DNA of 64,000 nt from Sulfurimonas sp. Lineage in GTDB: Bacteria > Campylobacterota > Campylobacteria > Campylobacterales > Sulfurimonadaceae. Below, piece by piece: positions 54,494 through 63,908 of this stretch (positions are counted from its first letter, which is position 1; every line of letters begins with the position of its first letter). Position numbers and translations under genes: made by a program. The DNA lies in contig JALSLJ010000095.1 in NCBI GenBank assembly GCA_026988315.1, forward strand, positions 1 to 64,000, given 5' to 3'. The notes under the pieces were generated by a model that was not told the DNA's origin, made no database searches, and was given only the letters and a program-made list of their open reading frames with translations.

Positions 54494-56435
54494 TAAAATT
54501 CATCCTAAATTCTGCTCCATCTTTTGTATTATTTACACTGAGTGTAGCCTCCATATTTTCTTCAATAATCATTTTTGACATATAAAGCCCCATACCAGTT
54601 CCCTTGCCCTGCTCTTTTGTTGTAAAATAAGGCTCAAAAATTCTCTCAAGTATATCTTTTGGTATGCCCCCAGCATTATCTCTAATGGAGATAGAATTAT
54701 CTCTTAATACAATCGATATTTTTGCATTTTCAATTTTTTGTTCCAAAAGAGCATCTTTTGCATTGTTGATGAGATTTAAAATCACCTGCTGAAACTCATT
54801 TTTAAATCCATCTACTTCAAACCCTTCACCCTCTATAGACACATCTATTTTGTGACTTTCTAGTTGTGCAAGCTGCATTGATATAGTTGCTTTTATAGCT
54901 TCTTTTACATCAAAAAATTCTTTCTCTTTATCTAGCCTATAAAAGTTTCTAAAATCATCAATAGTTGTTGACATAAACCTAATAACATCTTTATTCTTTT
55001 GAATAAATTGATTTAAAAAAATCTCATCAATCAAGCCATCTTCGTAGTCATATTTTAAGTTTTGTATCCCTATGCTTAGTTCATTTAAAGGTTGTCTCCA
55101 CTGATGAGCAATAGCACCTATCATCTCACCCATGGATGCCATTTTAGATTGTTGCTGTAGTGTTTGAAGCTGTTTTATGTTTTCATCGGTTTTCTCTTTT
55201 ACAAGACTTTCAAGATTTTCATTTAGCTCTTTGAGCTCTTTTGTTCTATCTTGAACCTTCTTCTCTATCTCTTTTTTAGAGTTTTGAATTTTTTCCACCA
55301 TCGCTTCTAAAGAATCAGACAGCTCTCCAATTTCATCAGAAGTTTTTACACCCTCAAATACAACATCCTCTTCCATGTTTTTAGAAGCCACGGTTTGAGC
55401 TTTTTGCTTCAATCTTACGATAGGTGTGATAAGATATTTTACTAATAGCAAAGTTGAAAAAGCAATAATAAGTGTCGCTATTAGTATATAAATAGCAAGA
55501 AGTTTTTTATACTCATCAGATTGCTCTTTTAAAAAAACATCAGATGCACTGAGTGCAATCACAATGCTTTTATCATCTAATATATCTATTTTTTTATAAC
55601 TAAAAGCTAAATTATTATCAAAATAGGATTTTTCTTCCAAGGAAAAGTCATTTTGTAATTTCTCATCTTTTCCAAATTCAAAACCAAACACCTTGTCTTT
55701 ATCTTTATGATAGAGATAATAGCCATCTTCATTTGCTAAATAGATGTTTTTCTCAGATGAATAATTGTAGTTTATAGGTGTAAATAGTTTATATATATCT
55801 GCATTTACAATTAAAATAGCAAAAATACTATCACCATCATATACAGGTACTGCCACCCTAATTGTTGGGAGGTATGGCAAAGACAAAATACCATTTTCTC
55901 TATTTAAATTTATTTCAGATATATACACCTCATCTTTTTTTAATGTTTTTGCTTTTTTAAAATAGTCTCTTTTAGATTTATTTTGTAGATCTTCATTTTT
56001 AATAATAACAATCTCTCCCTTATTACCCTTTACTACAGTGAGTAGTTCTTTTCCATTTTTTGCATCTATTAGTCTAATATTGAAGTAAGCTTCCTTATGT
56101 TCGAGTATTGATTTTATATTTTTTTCAAATCTTTTTTTCAAACCACTGAGGGTATCGTTTGTCTTTTTATCATAACCATACTTATTTTTAGTTGCTCTTA
56201 TGATGGCTTGAATATTCTCGTCATTTGCAAACAGCTTTACATCCCCAACCATCCCTTGTATATTTTCATTTATGGTTTTTGAATACTCATCAAGCTCTAA
56301 AACTAAGGAGCTTAAAAGATTTTGTTTGAAATACTCTCTCACTTGTGTATATGATAAAAAAGCAAAGACAATAACCCCTAAACCAGCGATAACAAATGTT
56401 CCAATCGCTACCTTAGTAGATATACTAATCTTCAT
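54483..56435 (-). CDS. Cache-like/HAMP sensor histidine kinase
   Basis: A 650-residue membrane kinase. Helices at about 9-30 and 312-334 enclose a ~280-residue periplasmic domain with double-Cache features (YFNIRLIDAKNGKEL, RVAVPVYDGDSIFAILIVNAD, YLANEDGYYLYHKDKDKVFG). HAMP (about 335-390), a coiled coil, the DHp with His in IAHQWRQPL and the ATPase domain (NLINNAKDALL, DNAGGIPKD, GTGMGLYMSK) follow. The start overlaps the stop of the repeat-protein gene by 11 bases and the stop overlaps the response regulator by 11 bases. That implies tightly balanced expression of all three. Confidence 0.93.
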   Translation of the reverse strand: MKISISTKVAIGTFVIAGLGVIVFAFLSYTQVREYFKQNLLSSLVLELDEYSKTINENIQGMVGDVKLFANDENIQAIIRATKNKYGYDKKTNDTLSGLKKRFEKNIKSILEHKEAYFNIRLIDAKNGKELLTVVKGNKGEIVIIKNEDLQNKSKRDYFKKAKTLKKDEVYISEINLNRENGILSLPYLPTIRVAVPVYDGDSIFAILIVNADIYKLFTPINYNYSSEKNIYLANEDGYYLYHKDKDKVFGFEFGKDEKLQNDFSLEEKSYFDNNLAFSYKKIDILDDKSIVIALSASDVFLKEQSDEYKKLLAIYILIATLIIAFSTLLLVKYLITPIVRLKQKAQTVASKNMEEDVVFEGVKTSDEIGELSDSLEAMVEKIQNSKKEIEKKVQDRTKELKELNENLESLVKEKTDENIKQLQTLQQQSKMASMGEMIGAIAHQWRQPLNELSIGIQNLKYDYEDGLIDEIFLNQFIQKNKDVIRFMSTTIDDFRNFYRLDKEKEFFDVKEAIKATISMQLAQLESHKIDVSIEGEGFEVDGFKNEFQQVILNLINNAKDALLEQKIENAKISIVLRDNSISIRDNAGGIPKDILERIFEPYFTTKEQGKGTGMGLYMSKMIIEENMEATLSVNNTKDGAEFRMNFNEE

Positions 56436-58215
56436 AGCTGCTATCTTCTAACACTAAAGATATTGTTCTATTAGCAAGTTCAACTACACTATATACATCT
56501 GATGGAGTTTTATTTTTAACAACAGCAATACTATATACGCTTGGCTCTATTCCATAATAAACCCGTATCTCAGAGATGGTTGCACTCACTATTCTAAGTG
56601 CATTATAAACAGATGTAGGTGTGATAGTTTCATCTTTTTGAATTATTGTTTTTACAGATACAAGATTACCTCTGTCCTTGATTTTTTGCAAGCTCTCTAA
56701 AAGTTTTAATGACTCCTTAAACACATCACTAGGTTTTTTTGAGGTAGTTGTTTTCATGCTTAATTTTTTTGTATCTTTTAAAAAATAGTTTGTTAGTTTT
56801 TGTATATCATTTTGAATCTTTTCTGCTAAAACAAAGGTTTCATTTGGTGTATAATCTATGTTTAACAAAGTATCTAGTTCATAAGAAATTTTCCAAAGGT
56901 TATCATAAACATCTGATGAAGTTTTATCATTATAGTGTTTCTTATTTAGAAGCTCTCTATAAGATTCTAGGCTATATTTATTTTCTTTAGAAAATATATG
57001 TTGACTTACAAGATTTAACTCATCATCAAGTCTAATAATAAGCTCATATACCTCACTCGGTGTTATTGCAGTGCTTGGATCACTTGGACTTTGTGATGGC
57101 TTAAAACCTTCAAGCTCTTTAAATTTTGAAATTTTTTCTAGATTTTCTACCCCTTTAACATAGACATGGATAGGTTTTAAACCATAAATATAAGTAGTTT
57201 TTTTGGCTTTAAGCTTTATACCTTTTAAAATTTTTATAGATTCTATTTTATTGAGTATATATTCGCTCAAAGCATACACATCATCAGGGGTCTTTTTTAG
57301 GGTTGACTTTGGGTATTGGTTTAACTTTTTTCCAAGTTCAAAAGATGGTAAAATAGAAATAGCATACTCAAGATTCTGTACAACATCTGCAGGTGTTTTT
57401 TTCTCTTTTATCTCTTTTAGTTTAAAAGATCTCTCTACACCTAGTCTTCTTGAGATTCTATTTAGTTCTGCTGTTAGTGTTTGAATTGAATCATATACCT
57501 CTGTGGGAGAAATTATTTTTTGTTTTACATCTGGTATAGGAACAGGTTCCATCCAGAGTTTTTTTTGTATTTTATTTATTTTGTTTAAAAGCTCTATAGA
57601 TTTATACAGTGCATGGTTTGGATGTTGATGCTCTTTTCGTTTTGGTTTTTGAATATTTACTTGTTCCCTTTGGGTTGATGCCAAAAACTTAATAACTTCT
57701 ATAATTTGTTCTGTTTGAATATATACATCTGTTGGTGTAAATCCTTGTCCTAACATCTTATCAAAGGCTAAAGAGATTCCCCATAACTCCCTGTAAACAT
57801 CACTGGGTGTTTTATTTGTATATTTTTTTGGTATAAATCTTTCCTCTTTTAAGATTTTTTTATTTTTTAAGAGATGTGCTACCTCTATTTTTAATCTTAT
57901 AACATTCTCATAAACATCTTCAGGTGTTATATCTCGTGGTGGGACTGGAGGTAGAGTAATCTTCCCAAAATCATTTATCTCTCTATATTTATTTACCTTT
58001 GAGAGTATTTCGAGCGTTTTTTGAAGAACATGTCTAGGGGATTTGTTTTTTTGCTTTTCTACCTCATCAAGTTTGTCATAAATATTGTGCTCTTTTCTCA
58101 GCTCTATAACCATAGACTTCAGCACAACAGACTCAGCATAAACATCAGATGGTGTTTTTTCTTCAGCAAAAACATCCACAGATAGCAACAATAAAACTAT
58201 AATTAGTATCTTCAT
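56425..58215 (-). CDS. Periplasmic protein made of four copies of a four-motif helical module (16 TPxDVY-type motifs)
   Basis: No known family recognised. Residue numbers are from ATG 58215, which follows GAGGA at good spacing; TTG 58221 is too close to that site. A signal peptide (about 1-17) precedes 16 motifs of the form [T/S]-P-x-[D/E]-V-Y. Their first residues are at about 21, 59, 97, 136, 160, 198, 236, 274, 309, 346, 385, 432, 456, 494, 532 and 570. Spacing is mostly 38. Motifs fall into four classes that recur in order, giving four modules (21-159, 160-308, 309-455, 456-596). TPxD is a typical helix cap, so each module is probably a four-helix bundle. It is coupled to a Cache histidine kinase; a ligand-binding or mechanosensing partner is inferred. 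Confidence 0.75.
   Translation of the reverse strand: MKILIIVLLLLSVDVFAEEKTPSDVYAESVVLKSMVIELRKEHNIYDKLDEVEKQKNKSPRHVLQKTLEILSKVNKYREINDFGKITLPPVPPRDITPEDVYENVIRLKIEVAHLLKNKKILKEERFIPKKYTNKTPSDVYRELWGISLAFDKMLGQGFTPTDVYIQTEQIIEVIKFLASTQREQVNIQKPKRKEHQHPNHALYKSIELLNKINKIQKKLWMEPVPIPDVKQKIISPTEVYDSIQTLTAELNRISRRLGVERSFKLKEIKEKKTPADVVQNLEYAISILPSFELGKKLNQYPKSTLKKTPDDVYALSEYILNKIESIKILKGIKLKAKKTTYIYGLKPIHVYVKGVENLEKISKFKELEGFKPSQSPSDPSTAITPSEVYELIIRLDDELNLVSQHIFSKENKYSLESYRELLNKKHYNDKTSSDVYDNLWKISYELDTLLNIDYTPNETFVLAEKIQNDIQKLTNYFLKDTKKLSMKTTTSKKPSDVFKESLKLLESLQKIKDRGNLVSVKTIIQKDETITPTSVYNALRIVSATISEIRVYYGIEPSVYSIAVVKNKTPSDVYSVVELANRTISLVLEDSSYED
56428..58155 (-). repeat. Internal coding repeat: four ~144-codon modules
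   Basis: Module boundaries in DNA are 58155-57739, 57738-57292, 57291-56851 and 56850-56428. Motif class 1 is [K/F/Y]-T-P-x-[D/E], class 2 has P-x-H or P-S-D with K..ELL.K, class 3 is I-[T/S]-P-x-[D/E/S]-V-Y, and class 4 is K-T-[P/S]-[S/A]-D-V. In modules 1 and 3 the class 4 motif is followed only 24 residues later by the next class 1 motif, so modules 1+2 and 3+4 are also a larger duplication. Confidence 0.8.
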
Positions 58216-58340
58216 AAACAATCCTCATATAATATAATGATTTTATCACTGCTCCCTTTAAAATTGCCTTTACTTCTACTTTGTAATATCACATAAAAAT
58301 GGTATCCTTTCATAACAAATTATATACACAAGGTTGGTTG

Positions 58341-59552
58341 ATGATAAAATCATTAAGAGGTATGAATGATATTTTAAGTGAAGATTATGAACGCTACACT
58401 TATTTTATAAAAACTGCTTCAGATGTTGCAAGTAGATATGGCTTTCATTTTATTGAAACCCCTCTTTTAGAAGAAACTGCCCTGTTTAAACGATCAGTTG
58501 GTGAGTCTAGTGATATTGTAGGCAAAGAGATGTATCAATTCATTGATAAAGGTAAAAATGATGTTTGTCTTCGCCCAGAGGGAACCGCTGGTGTTGTTCG
58601 TGCCTTTATTCAAAAAAAACTAGATAAAGCTGGTGGAACTCATAGATTTTTCTACCATGGTTCTATGTTTAGATATGAAAGACCTCAAAAAGGGCGATTA
58701 AGACAGTTTCATCAATTTGGTGTTGAGAGTTTTGGAGTAGATAGTGTTTATGAAGATGCAACTATGATTATGATGGCAAGTGACATCCTAAAAGAGTTAG
58801 GTATTGGATATAGACTTCAACTAAACTCTTTGGGTGATAATAACTGCATGCCAGAGTATAAAAATAAGCTTATTAAATTTGTAAAAGAGGGTGAAGATAG
58901 TATTTGTGAAGATTGCGTCAGAAGGCTAGAAACAAACCCTATTCGTGTTCTTGATTGCAAAAATGAAAGATGTCAAGAACTATACAAAGATGCTCCTAAA
59001 CTACTAAACTGCTTATGTGAGAGTTGTGAAAAAGATTTTACCACACTTCAAAAAATTTTAAATGAAAATGGTGTTGCGTATGAGATAGATACCAATCTAG
59101 TTCGTGGACTAGACTACTACTCAAAAACTGCTTTTGAATTTGTAAGTGATAATATCGGAAGTCAAAGTGCTATAGCTGGTGGTGGTCGCTACGATAGACT
59201 GGTAGAGTTCCTTGATGGACGCCCTACTCCTGCTGTTGGTTTTGCTATGGGAATTGAGAGACTCATGGAACTCATAGTGATGCCTGAGAGTTTAAAAGAT
59301 GGCTATTATATTGGTGCTATAGATGAAAAAGCTATCAATTTAGTGCTACAACTTGCACAAAGAAAAAGAAAAACAGATAAGGTGACTGTTGAGTATAAGG
59401 CTAAAAATTTCAAAAATCACATCAAAGGTGCAAATAAAGTAGATGCGAAGTATTTTTGTATTGTTGGTAGTAATGAGATTGTCAATGGCACTATTGTTGT
59501 TAAAAATTTAGAAAACAAAACAGAACAAATTATTAAGCAAAAGGAATTTTAA
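58341..59552 (+). CDS. hisS: Histidyl-tRNA synthetase
   Basis: A 403-residue class II synthetase. Motif 1 lies after RGMNDIL. Motif 2 includes FRYERPQKGRLRQFHQFGVESFG. The histidine signature LVRGLDYYSKTAFEF is intact, as is motif 3 (AVGFAMGIERLMEL). A C-terminal anticodon-binding domain (about 315-403) follows. I use ATG 58341, where AAGG precedes and the sequence MIKSLRGMND matches family starts. The open frame from 58299 adds 14 unlikely residues. An insertion with four CxxC-type cysteines (CEDC, CLCESC) at about 190-225 could bind zinc. Confidence 0.95.
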   Translation: MIKSLRGMNDILSEDYERYTYFIKTASDVASRYGFHFIETPLLEETALFKRSVGESSDIVGKEMYQFIDKGKNDVCLRPEGTAGVVRAFIQKKLDKAGGTHRFFYHGSMFRYERPQKGRLRQFHQFGVESFGVDSVYEDATMIMMASDILKELGIGYRLQLNSLGDNNCMPEYKNKLIKFVKEGEDSICEDCVRRLETNPIRVLDCKNERCQELYKDAPKLLNCLCESCEKDFTTLQKILNENGVAYEIDTNLVRGLDYYSKTAFEFVSDNIGSQSAIAGGGRYDRLVEFLDGRPTPAVGFAMGIERLMELIVMPESLKDGYYIGAIDEKAINLVLQLAQRKRKTDKVTVEYKAKNFKNHIKGANKVDAKYFCIVGSNEIVNGTIVVKNLENKTEQIIKQKEF

Positions 59553-61279
59553 TGGATTATATACATGCAGCATGGGATATATTGATAAACTTTATAGAGT
59601 TTTTTTTACTAGCGGGCATTGTTGGTCTTATAGCACTTTTCATTTATGATAAATATGTTCAAAGAAGAAGTGCTTTGCTTATAAACTATCCTGTTATTGG
59701 TAGAGTTAGATACGCTTTTGAAGCTCTCAGAGAGCCTCTTCGTCAGTATTTTGCAGAAGAAACATTTTATGAATCAAAAGATAAGGTTGATTGGGTTTAT
59801 AAGGCAGCTAAAGATTTACCAAATTATCAATCCTTCTCAGTAGCACAACCATTTTCAGGTTCAAGATTTGTTATTAAGCACTCACCAAATGTTCTAAATG
59901 AAGAGGAGGTAAGTGATGATACAAGTGTTGTATTTGGGCAAGACAGGGAGATGCCATTTGTGTCTCACACCCCCCTAATACGCTCAGCTATGAGTGATGG
60001 AGCACTAAGTCCTGAAGCAGTTCGTGCGTTTTCAATTGCAGGTGCTACATCAAATCTCACTATAAATACAGGAGAGGGCTCACTTACATCCAATCATCTT
60101 TTTACTCATAAACCAGACTTGAACAACTGTGATTACCTTGAAATTGTTAATAGTACTCCATATTCAGAATTTATATTTAAAATAGGTAACTTTTTCTTTA
60201 ACAAATCTGTAGCACTTAAATGGTACAGAACGGCTCTTTTGCATAAAAAAACTCAAAATACTTACATTTATGATACAACTTCACATGTGCTTTTTCGTGT
60301 TAACTGGAGTGCCCCAATAGAGTCATTTCCAAAAGAGGTACCAACTGATATACCAAACATGATTTTTCAAATGAGTTCAGGTCTTTATGGTGTTCGTGAT
60401 GAAAATGGAAAGTTTGACGAACTGAGATACCAAAAAGTTATGAAATTTTGCCGTATGACTGAGATTAAAATTGCTCAGGGTGCAAAACAAACTGGTGGAA
60501 AATTAGCAGCAGCAAAAGTAACTGCCGACATAGCGTACTACAGAGGTGTTAAAGAGGGAGAAAATGTATTTTCACCAAATAGATTTCCCTTTGCAGACAC
60601 AACAACTCAGCTTTTAGACTTTGTAGAAAGGCTCCAAAAACTTTCATCTAAACCTGTTGGATTTAAGATTGTTATCTCAGATGTAAACGATGTTGAAGAG
60701 ATGGTGCAAGAGATGGCACAAAGAAAAATAGATGGCAAAAGCATACCTGATTTTATCTCTGTTGATAGTGGTGAGGGGGGAAGTGCTACTGCACCACTTG
60801 AACTTATGGAAGCGGTTGGTCTTACAACCAATAACGCACTTTATATACTTGATACAATGCTTAAAAAGTATGAAATTAGGCACAATATAAAAATAATCGC
60901 AAGTGGAAAAGTTCTTACGCCTGATGATATAGTTATCACCATGAGTATGGGTGCAGATGCAATAGGAATAGCTAGAGGTTTTATGATGAGTGGTGGATGT
61001 ATCAGAGCTAGAATGTGTTCTGGTTTTGGTTCACACACCTGTCCTGTTGGTTTAGCTACGCAAGATCTTAAAAAAAGAGCGTCGTATTTAGTTGTAAAGA
61101 AGGGAAGAGAGATAGGAAACTATCATACAAATCTAATTAAAAGTTTAAAAGTTATTCTAGCTGTTATGGGTAAAAAAAGTATAAAAGAGTTAGATAAATC
61201 TTGCCTTACTTTTAAAAATCAAAATGGTGAAATATTCTTTGATATTGATAAATATTTTCATCATAAACTACACATTTAG
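59552..61279 (+). CDS. GltB-like FMN-binding glutamate synthase family protein, membrane-anchored
   Basis: A 575-residue protein with one N-terminal membrane helix (about 10-32) and a glutamate-synthase FMN/iron-sulfur domain. Signatures are GAKQTGGKLAAAKVT, SVDSGEGGSATAPLELM, IIASGKVLTPDDI, GADAIGIARGFM and the cluster-binding CIRARMCSGFGSHTCPVGLATQD-type motif (Cys spacing x5, x7). The glutaminase domain of true GOGAT is absent, so its reaction is not known; an FMN oxidoreductase at the membrane is the safe reading. It overlaps hisS by one base and precedes speA by nine. Confidence 0.85.
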   Translation: MDYIHAAWDILINFIEFFLLAGIVGLIALFIYDKYVQRRSALLINYPVIGRVRYAFEALREPLRQYFAEETFYESKDKVDWVYKAAKDLPNYQSFSVAQPFSGSRFVIKHSPNVLNEEEVSDDTSVVFGQDREMPFVSHTPLIRSAMSDGALSPEAVRAFSIAGATSNLTINTGEGSLTSNHLFTHKPDLNNCDYLEIVNSTPYSEFIFKIGNFFFNKSVALKWYRTALLHKKTQNTYIYDTTSHVLFRVNWSAPIESFPKEVPTDIPNMIFQMSSGLYGVRDENGKFDELRYQKVMKFCRMTEIKIAQGAKQTGGKLAAAKVTADIAYYRGVKEGENVFSPNRFPFADTTTQLLDFVERLQKLSSKPVGFKIVISDVNDVEEMVQEMAQRKIDGKSIPDFISVDSGEGGSATAPLELMEAVGLTTNNALYILDTMLKKYEIRHNIKIIASGKVLTPDDIVITMSMGADAIGIARGFMMSGGCIRARMCSGFGSHTCPVGLATQDLKKRASYLVVKKGREIGNYHTNLIKSLKVILAVMGKKSIKELDKSCLTFKNQNGEIFFDIDKYFHHKLHI

Positions 61280-61288
61280 AGAAAAATT

Positions 61289-63121
61289 TTGAAAAATTTT
61301 GGTCTCGACATTTGGTCAAATAAAAACTTCATAATTGAAGATGGACAAATAAAACTTAACTATAAGTCTATGCCCTCTTTATTGCAAATAACAGAACAAA
61401 TTAGGTCTCAAGATATAAGAGGCCCGATACTACTGAGATTTCCCCACCTTATCAAGAAACAGATAAGGGGTCTCTATTCCTACTTTGACAAAGCGATAAA
61501 AATCAATAATTATCAAGGCAGTTTCAATGCTGTTTTCCCCCTGAAGGTAAATCAGTTTCCTCATGCCATAGAAGCTGTAACTTCTCAAGGGGCGCAATAT
61601 AATTATGGACTAGAAGCTGGTTCCAAAGCGGAGCTTATTTTAGCCATGAGCAAAACACCAAATGGCGCAAATATTACAGTAAATGGCTTTAAAGATAAAG
61701 AGATGATAACTCTTGGATTTATAGCGGCACAAAGTGGACATAATATTACACTTACAATAGAGGGCTTAGGTGAACTTGAGACAATTATAGAAGTTGCTAA
61801 TGAATGTAGTTTAAAAATTCCAAATATAGGGATAAGAGTAAGACTCCATAGCGTAGGTAGCGGAACATGGGCAAAAAGTGGTGGTATGGATGCCAAATTT
61901 GGACTCACTGCAACAGAAATTATAGAAGCGATAAAACTACTAAAAAGCACAAATTTGTTACAATACCTTAGTATGGTTCATTTTCATATTGGCTCTCAAA
62001 TGGCCGATATAGCTCCTCTCAAGAGAGCACTAAGAGAAGCAGGAAACATCTATGCAGAACTTAGAAGAATGGGTGCCAATGAACTCAACAGTATCAATAT
62101 AGGTGGTGGTTTAGCTGTAGAGTATGACCAACATACCCACTCCACTTCCCGCAACTACTCCATAGATGAGTTTTCAAGTAGTGTTGTATTTTTACTTGGT
62201 GAAATCATGGATGCCAAAGATGTTAAGCATCCAAATATTTTTACAGAATCAGGGAGGTTTATTGTCGCTTCTCATGCTGTACTTATCACCCCTGTACTAG
62301 AGCTTTTTACACAAGATTATCAAGAGAAATTACTTAACCTTAAAGAAAATGGTAACCCTCCCCTTATTGAAGAACTCATTGAGTTAAATAAACTTCTTAG
62401 TAATCAAAATTGTATAGAGTATCTACATGATGCCTTAGATCACATGGAATCACTTTTAACTCTCTTTGATTTAGGCTATATAGATTTACAAGATCGCTCA
62501 AACGCTGAGATACTTGTTCATAACATTATTAAAAAAGCACTGTACTTAAAATCAGCAAACCCTACGGATGAGCTTGAACAACTGCAAGTGAAGCTACAAG
62601 AAAGATACCTCATAAACGCTTCTATTTTTCAAAGCTTACCCGATTACTGGGGACTGGGTCAACACTTTCCTGTAATGCCTCTACATCATTTAAACTCAAC
62701 ACCACTAAGAGCAGCTTCCCTATGGGATATCACCTGTGATAGTGATGGCGAGATTGGTTTTAATCCCGAAAAACCGCTCTACCTACATGATGTTAATCTG
62801 GATGAAGAGGATTATTTTTTAGGCTTTTTTAATGTTGGTGCCTATCAAGAAACTTTAGGGATGAACCACAATCTTTTTACCCATCCACATGAATATACCG
62901 TAAATATCAATGATACAAATTTTGAGATTGTAAATGAAGTGGAATCAAAAAGCATTTTAAATATACTGAAATCAATAGGTTATGACAAAGAAAAAATATT
63001 AAATAAGCTTAAAACAGACCTATCAAGCAGTGATTTTATTACACAAAAAGAAAAAGATGATACACTTGCAAAACTAGAGACATTCGTTCAACAAAACGGT
63101 TATCTAAGAACAACAAATTAA
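61289..63121 (+). CDS. speA: Biosynthetic arginine decarboxylase SpeA
   Basis: A 610-residue PLP-dependent fold III decarboxylase making agmatine from arginine for polyamine synthesis. The PLP lysine lies in FPLKVNQF (about 84-91). NYGLEAGSKAELILAM, VHFHIGSQMADI, SINIGGGLAVEYD, TESGRFIVASHAVLI and, near the C terminus, the active-site cysteine region DITCDSDGE are conserved. The start is TTG 61289; the N terminus FGLDIWSNKNF matches the family. It is part of the hisS-gltB-like-speA-cysE cluster. Confidence 0.95.
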   Translation: MKNFGLDIWSNKNFIIEDGQIKLNYKSMPSLLQITEQIRSQDIRGPILLRFPHLIKKQIRGLYSYFDKAIKINNYQGSFNAVFPLKVNQFPHAIEAVTSQGAQYNYGLEAGSKAELILAMSKTPNGANITVNGFKDKEMITLGFIAAQSGHNITLTIEGLGELETIIEVANECSLKIPNIGIRVRLHSVGSGTWAKSGGMDAKFGLTATEIIEAIKLLKSTNLLQYLSMVHFHIGSQMADIAPLKRALREAGNIYAELRRMGANELNSINIGGGLAVEYDQHTHSTSRNYSIDEFSSSVVFLLGEIMDAKDVKHPNIFTESGRFIVASHAVLITPVLELFTQDYQEKLLNLKENGNPPLIEELIELNKLLSNQNCIEYLHDALDHMESLLTLFDLGYIDLQDRSNAEILVHNIIKKALYLKSANPTDELEQLQVKLQERYLINASIFQSLPDYWGLGQHFPVMPLHHLNSTPLRAASLWDITCDSDGEIGFNPEKPLYLHDVNLDEEDYFLGFFNVGAYQETLGMNHNLFTHPHEYTVNINDTNFEIVNEVESKSILNILKSIGYDKEKILNKLKTDLSSSDFITQKEKDDTLAKLETFVQQNGYLRTTN

Positions 63122-63132
63122 AGGCAGATTTT

Positions 63133-63834
63133 TTGGGACTTTATGCTGAAATAAAAGATGATTTTTCAAACGCTTATAAAAATGATCCTGCACTCAACTC
63201 GAAGTTAGATTTTATTTTCAATTATCCTGGTGTATGGGCTGTGGCTTGGTATAGAATTGCTAACAAACTCTATAACTCTAATTTTAAAAGATTTGCAAGA
63301 ATCCTCATGGGGATAACTCAAATACTTACCAATATAGACATTCATCCAGCAGCTACAATAGGAAAAAGAGTTTTTATAGATCATGGTACAGGTGTTGTTA
63401 TTGGTGAGACAGCGATTATCGAGGAGGATGTATTAATTTATCAAGGTGTTACACTTGGAGGCGTATCCCTTACTCACGGCAAAAGACATCCAACTATAAA
63501 AAAAGGTGCTGTTATTGGTGCTGGTGCAAAAATTCTTGGTAATATTACCATTGGTGAGTATTCAAAAATTGGTGCAAATTCTGTTGTTGTCAAAGAGGTG
63601 CCAGACAATGCAACTGCTATTGGCATCCCTGCTCATGTTATAGAAAAAGGGAGATGTAAAGATCCCTTTATGCATAATATGCTTCCAGATATCAATAAAG
63701 AGATGTTTGAGTACCTCCTTAAAAGGGTTGCTATATTAGAACATATTTTAGTTGAAGATAATAAAAACCTTTTAGAAGAAGATTTAGAACTCGAACATAT
63801 ATATGAATCTTTCATTAAAGCTATGAAAAACTAA
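63133..63834 (+). CDS. cysE: Serine O-acetyltransferase CysE
   Basis: A 233-residue left-handed beta-helix acetyltransferase making O-acetylserine for cysteine synthesis. Hexapeptide repeats begin with DIHPAATIGKRVFIDHGTG and continue with VVIGETAIIEEDVLIYQGVTLGG and GAVIGAGAKILGNITIGE. The catalytic His-Asp pair is in FIDHGTG, and GKRHPTIK is a substrate loop. The start is TTG 63133 after AAAGG; there is no earlier ATG. The C terminus is about 30 residues longer than the core. It follows speA by 11 bases. Confidence 0.94.
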   Translation: MGLYAEIKDDFSNAYKNDPALNSKLDFIFNYPGVWAVAWYRIANKLYNSNFKRFARILMGITQILTNIDIHPAATIGKRVFIDHGTGVVIGETAIIEEDVLIYQGVTLGGVSLTHGKRHPTIKKGAVIGAGAKILGNITIGEYSKIGANSVVVKEVPDNATAIGIPAHVIEKGRCKDPFMHNMLPDINKEMFEYLLKRVAILEHILVEDNKNLLEEDLELEHIYESFIKAMKN

Positions 63835-63875
63835 ATATTTATATAATTATAAACTTATATATACTATTCTTTTAG

Positions 63876-63881
63876 TATAAT
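63876..63881 (+). promoter_or_regulatory. -10 element of the aspartate aminotransferase gene
   Basis: TATAAT preceded by CTTTTAG, the T-rich upstream context usual for housekeeping promoters in Campylobacterota, about 28 bases before the ATG at 63909. No clear -35 box is needed in this group. Confidence 0.5.
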
Positions 63882-63908
63882 AACTCCAATATTTTATTGG
63901 AGGCACCA

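Noticed and set aside
61603-61950. 115-codon minus-strand frame
   Set aside because: It lies wholly within speA, whose PLP-site and barrel motifs are intact there.
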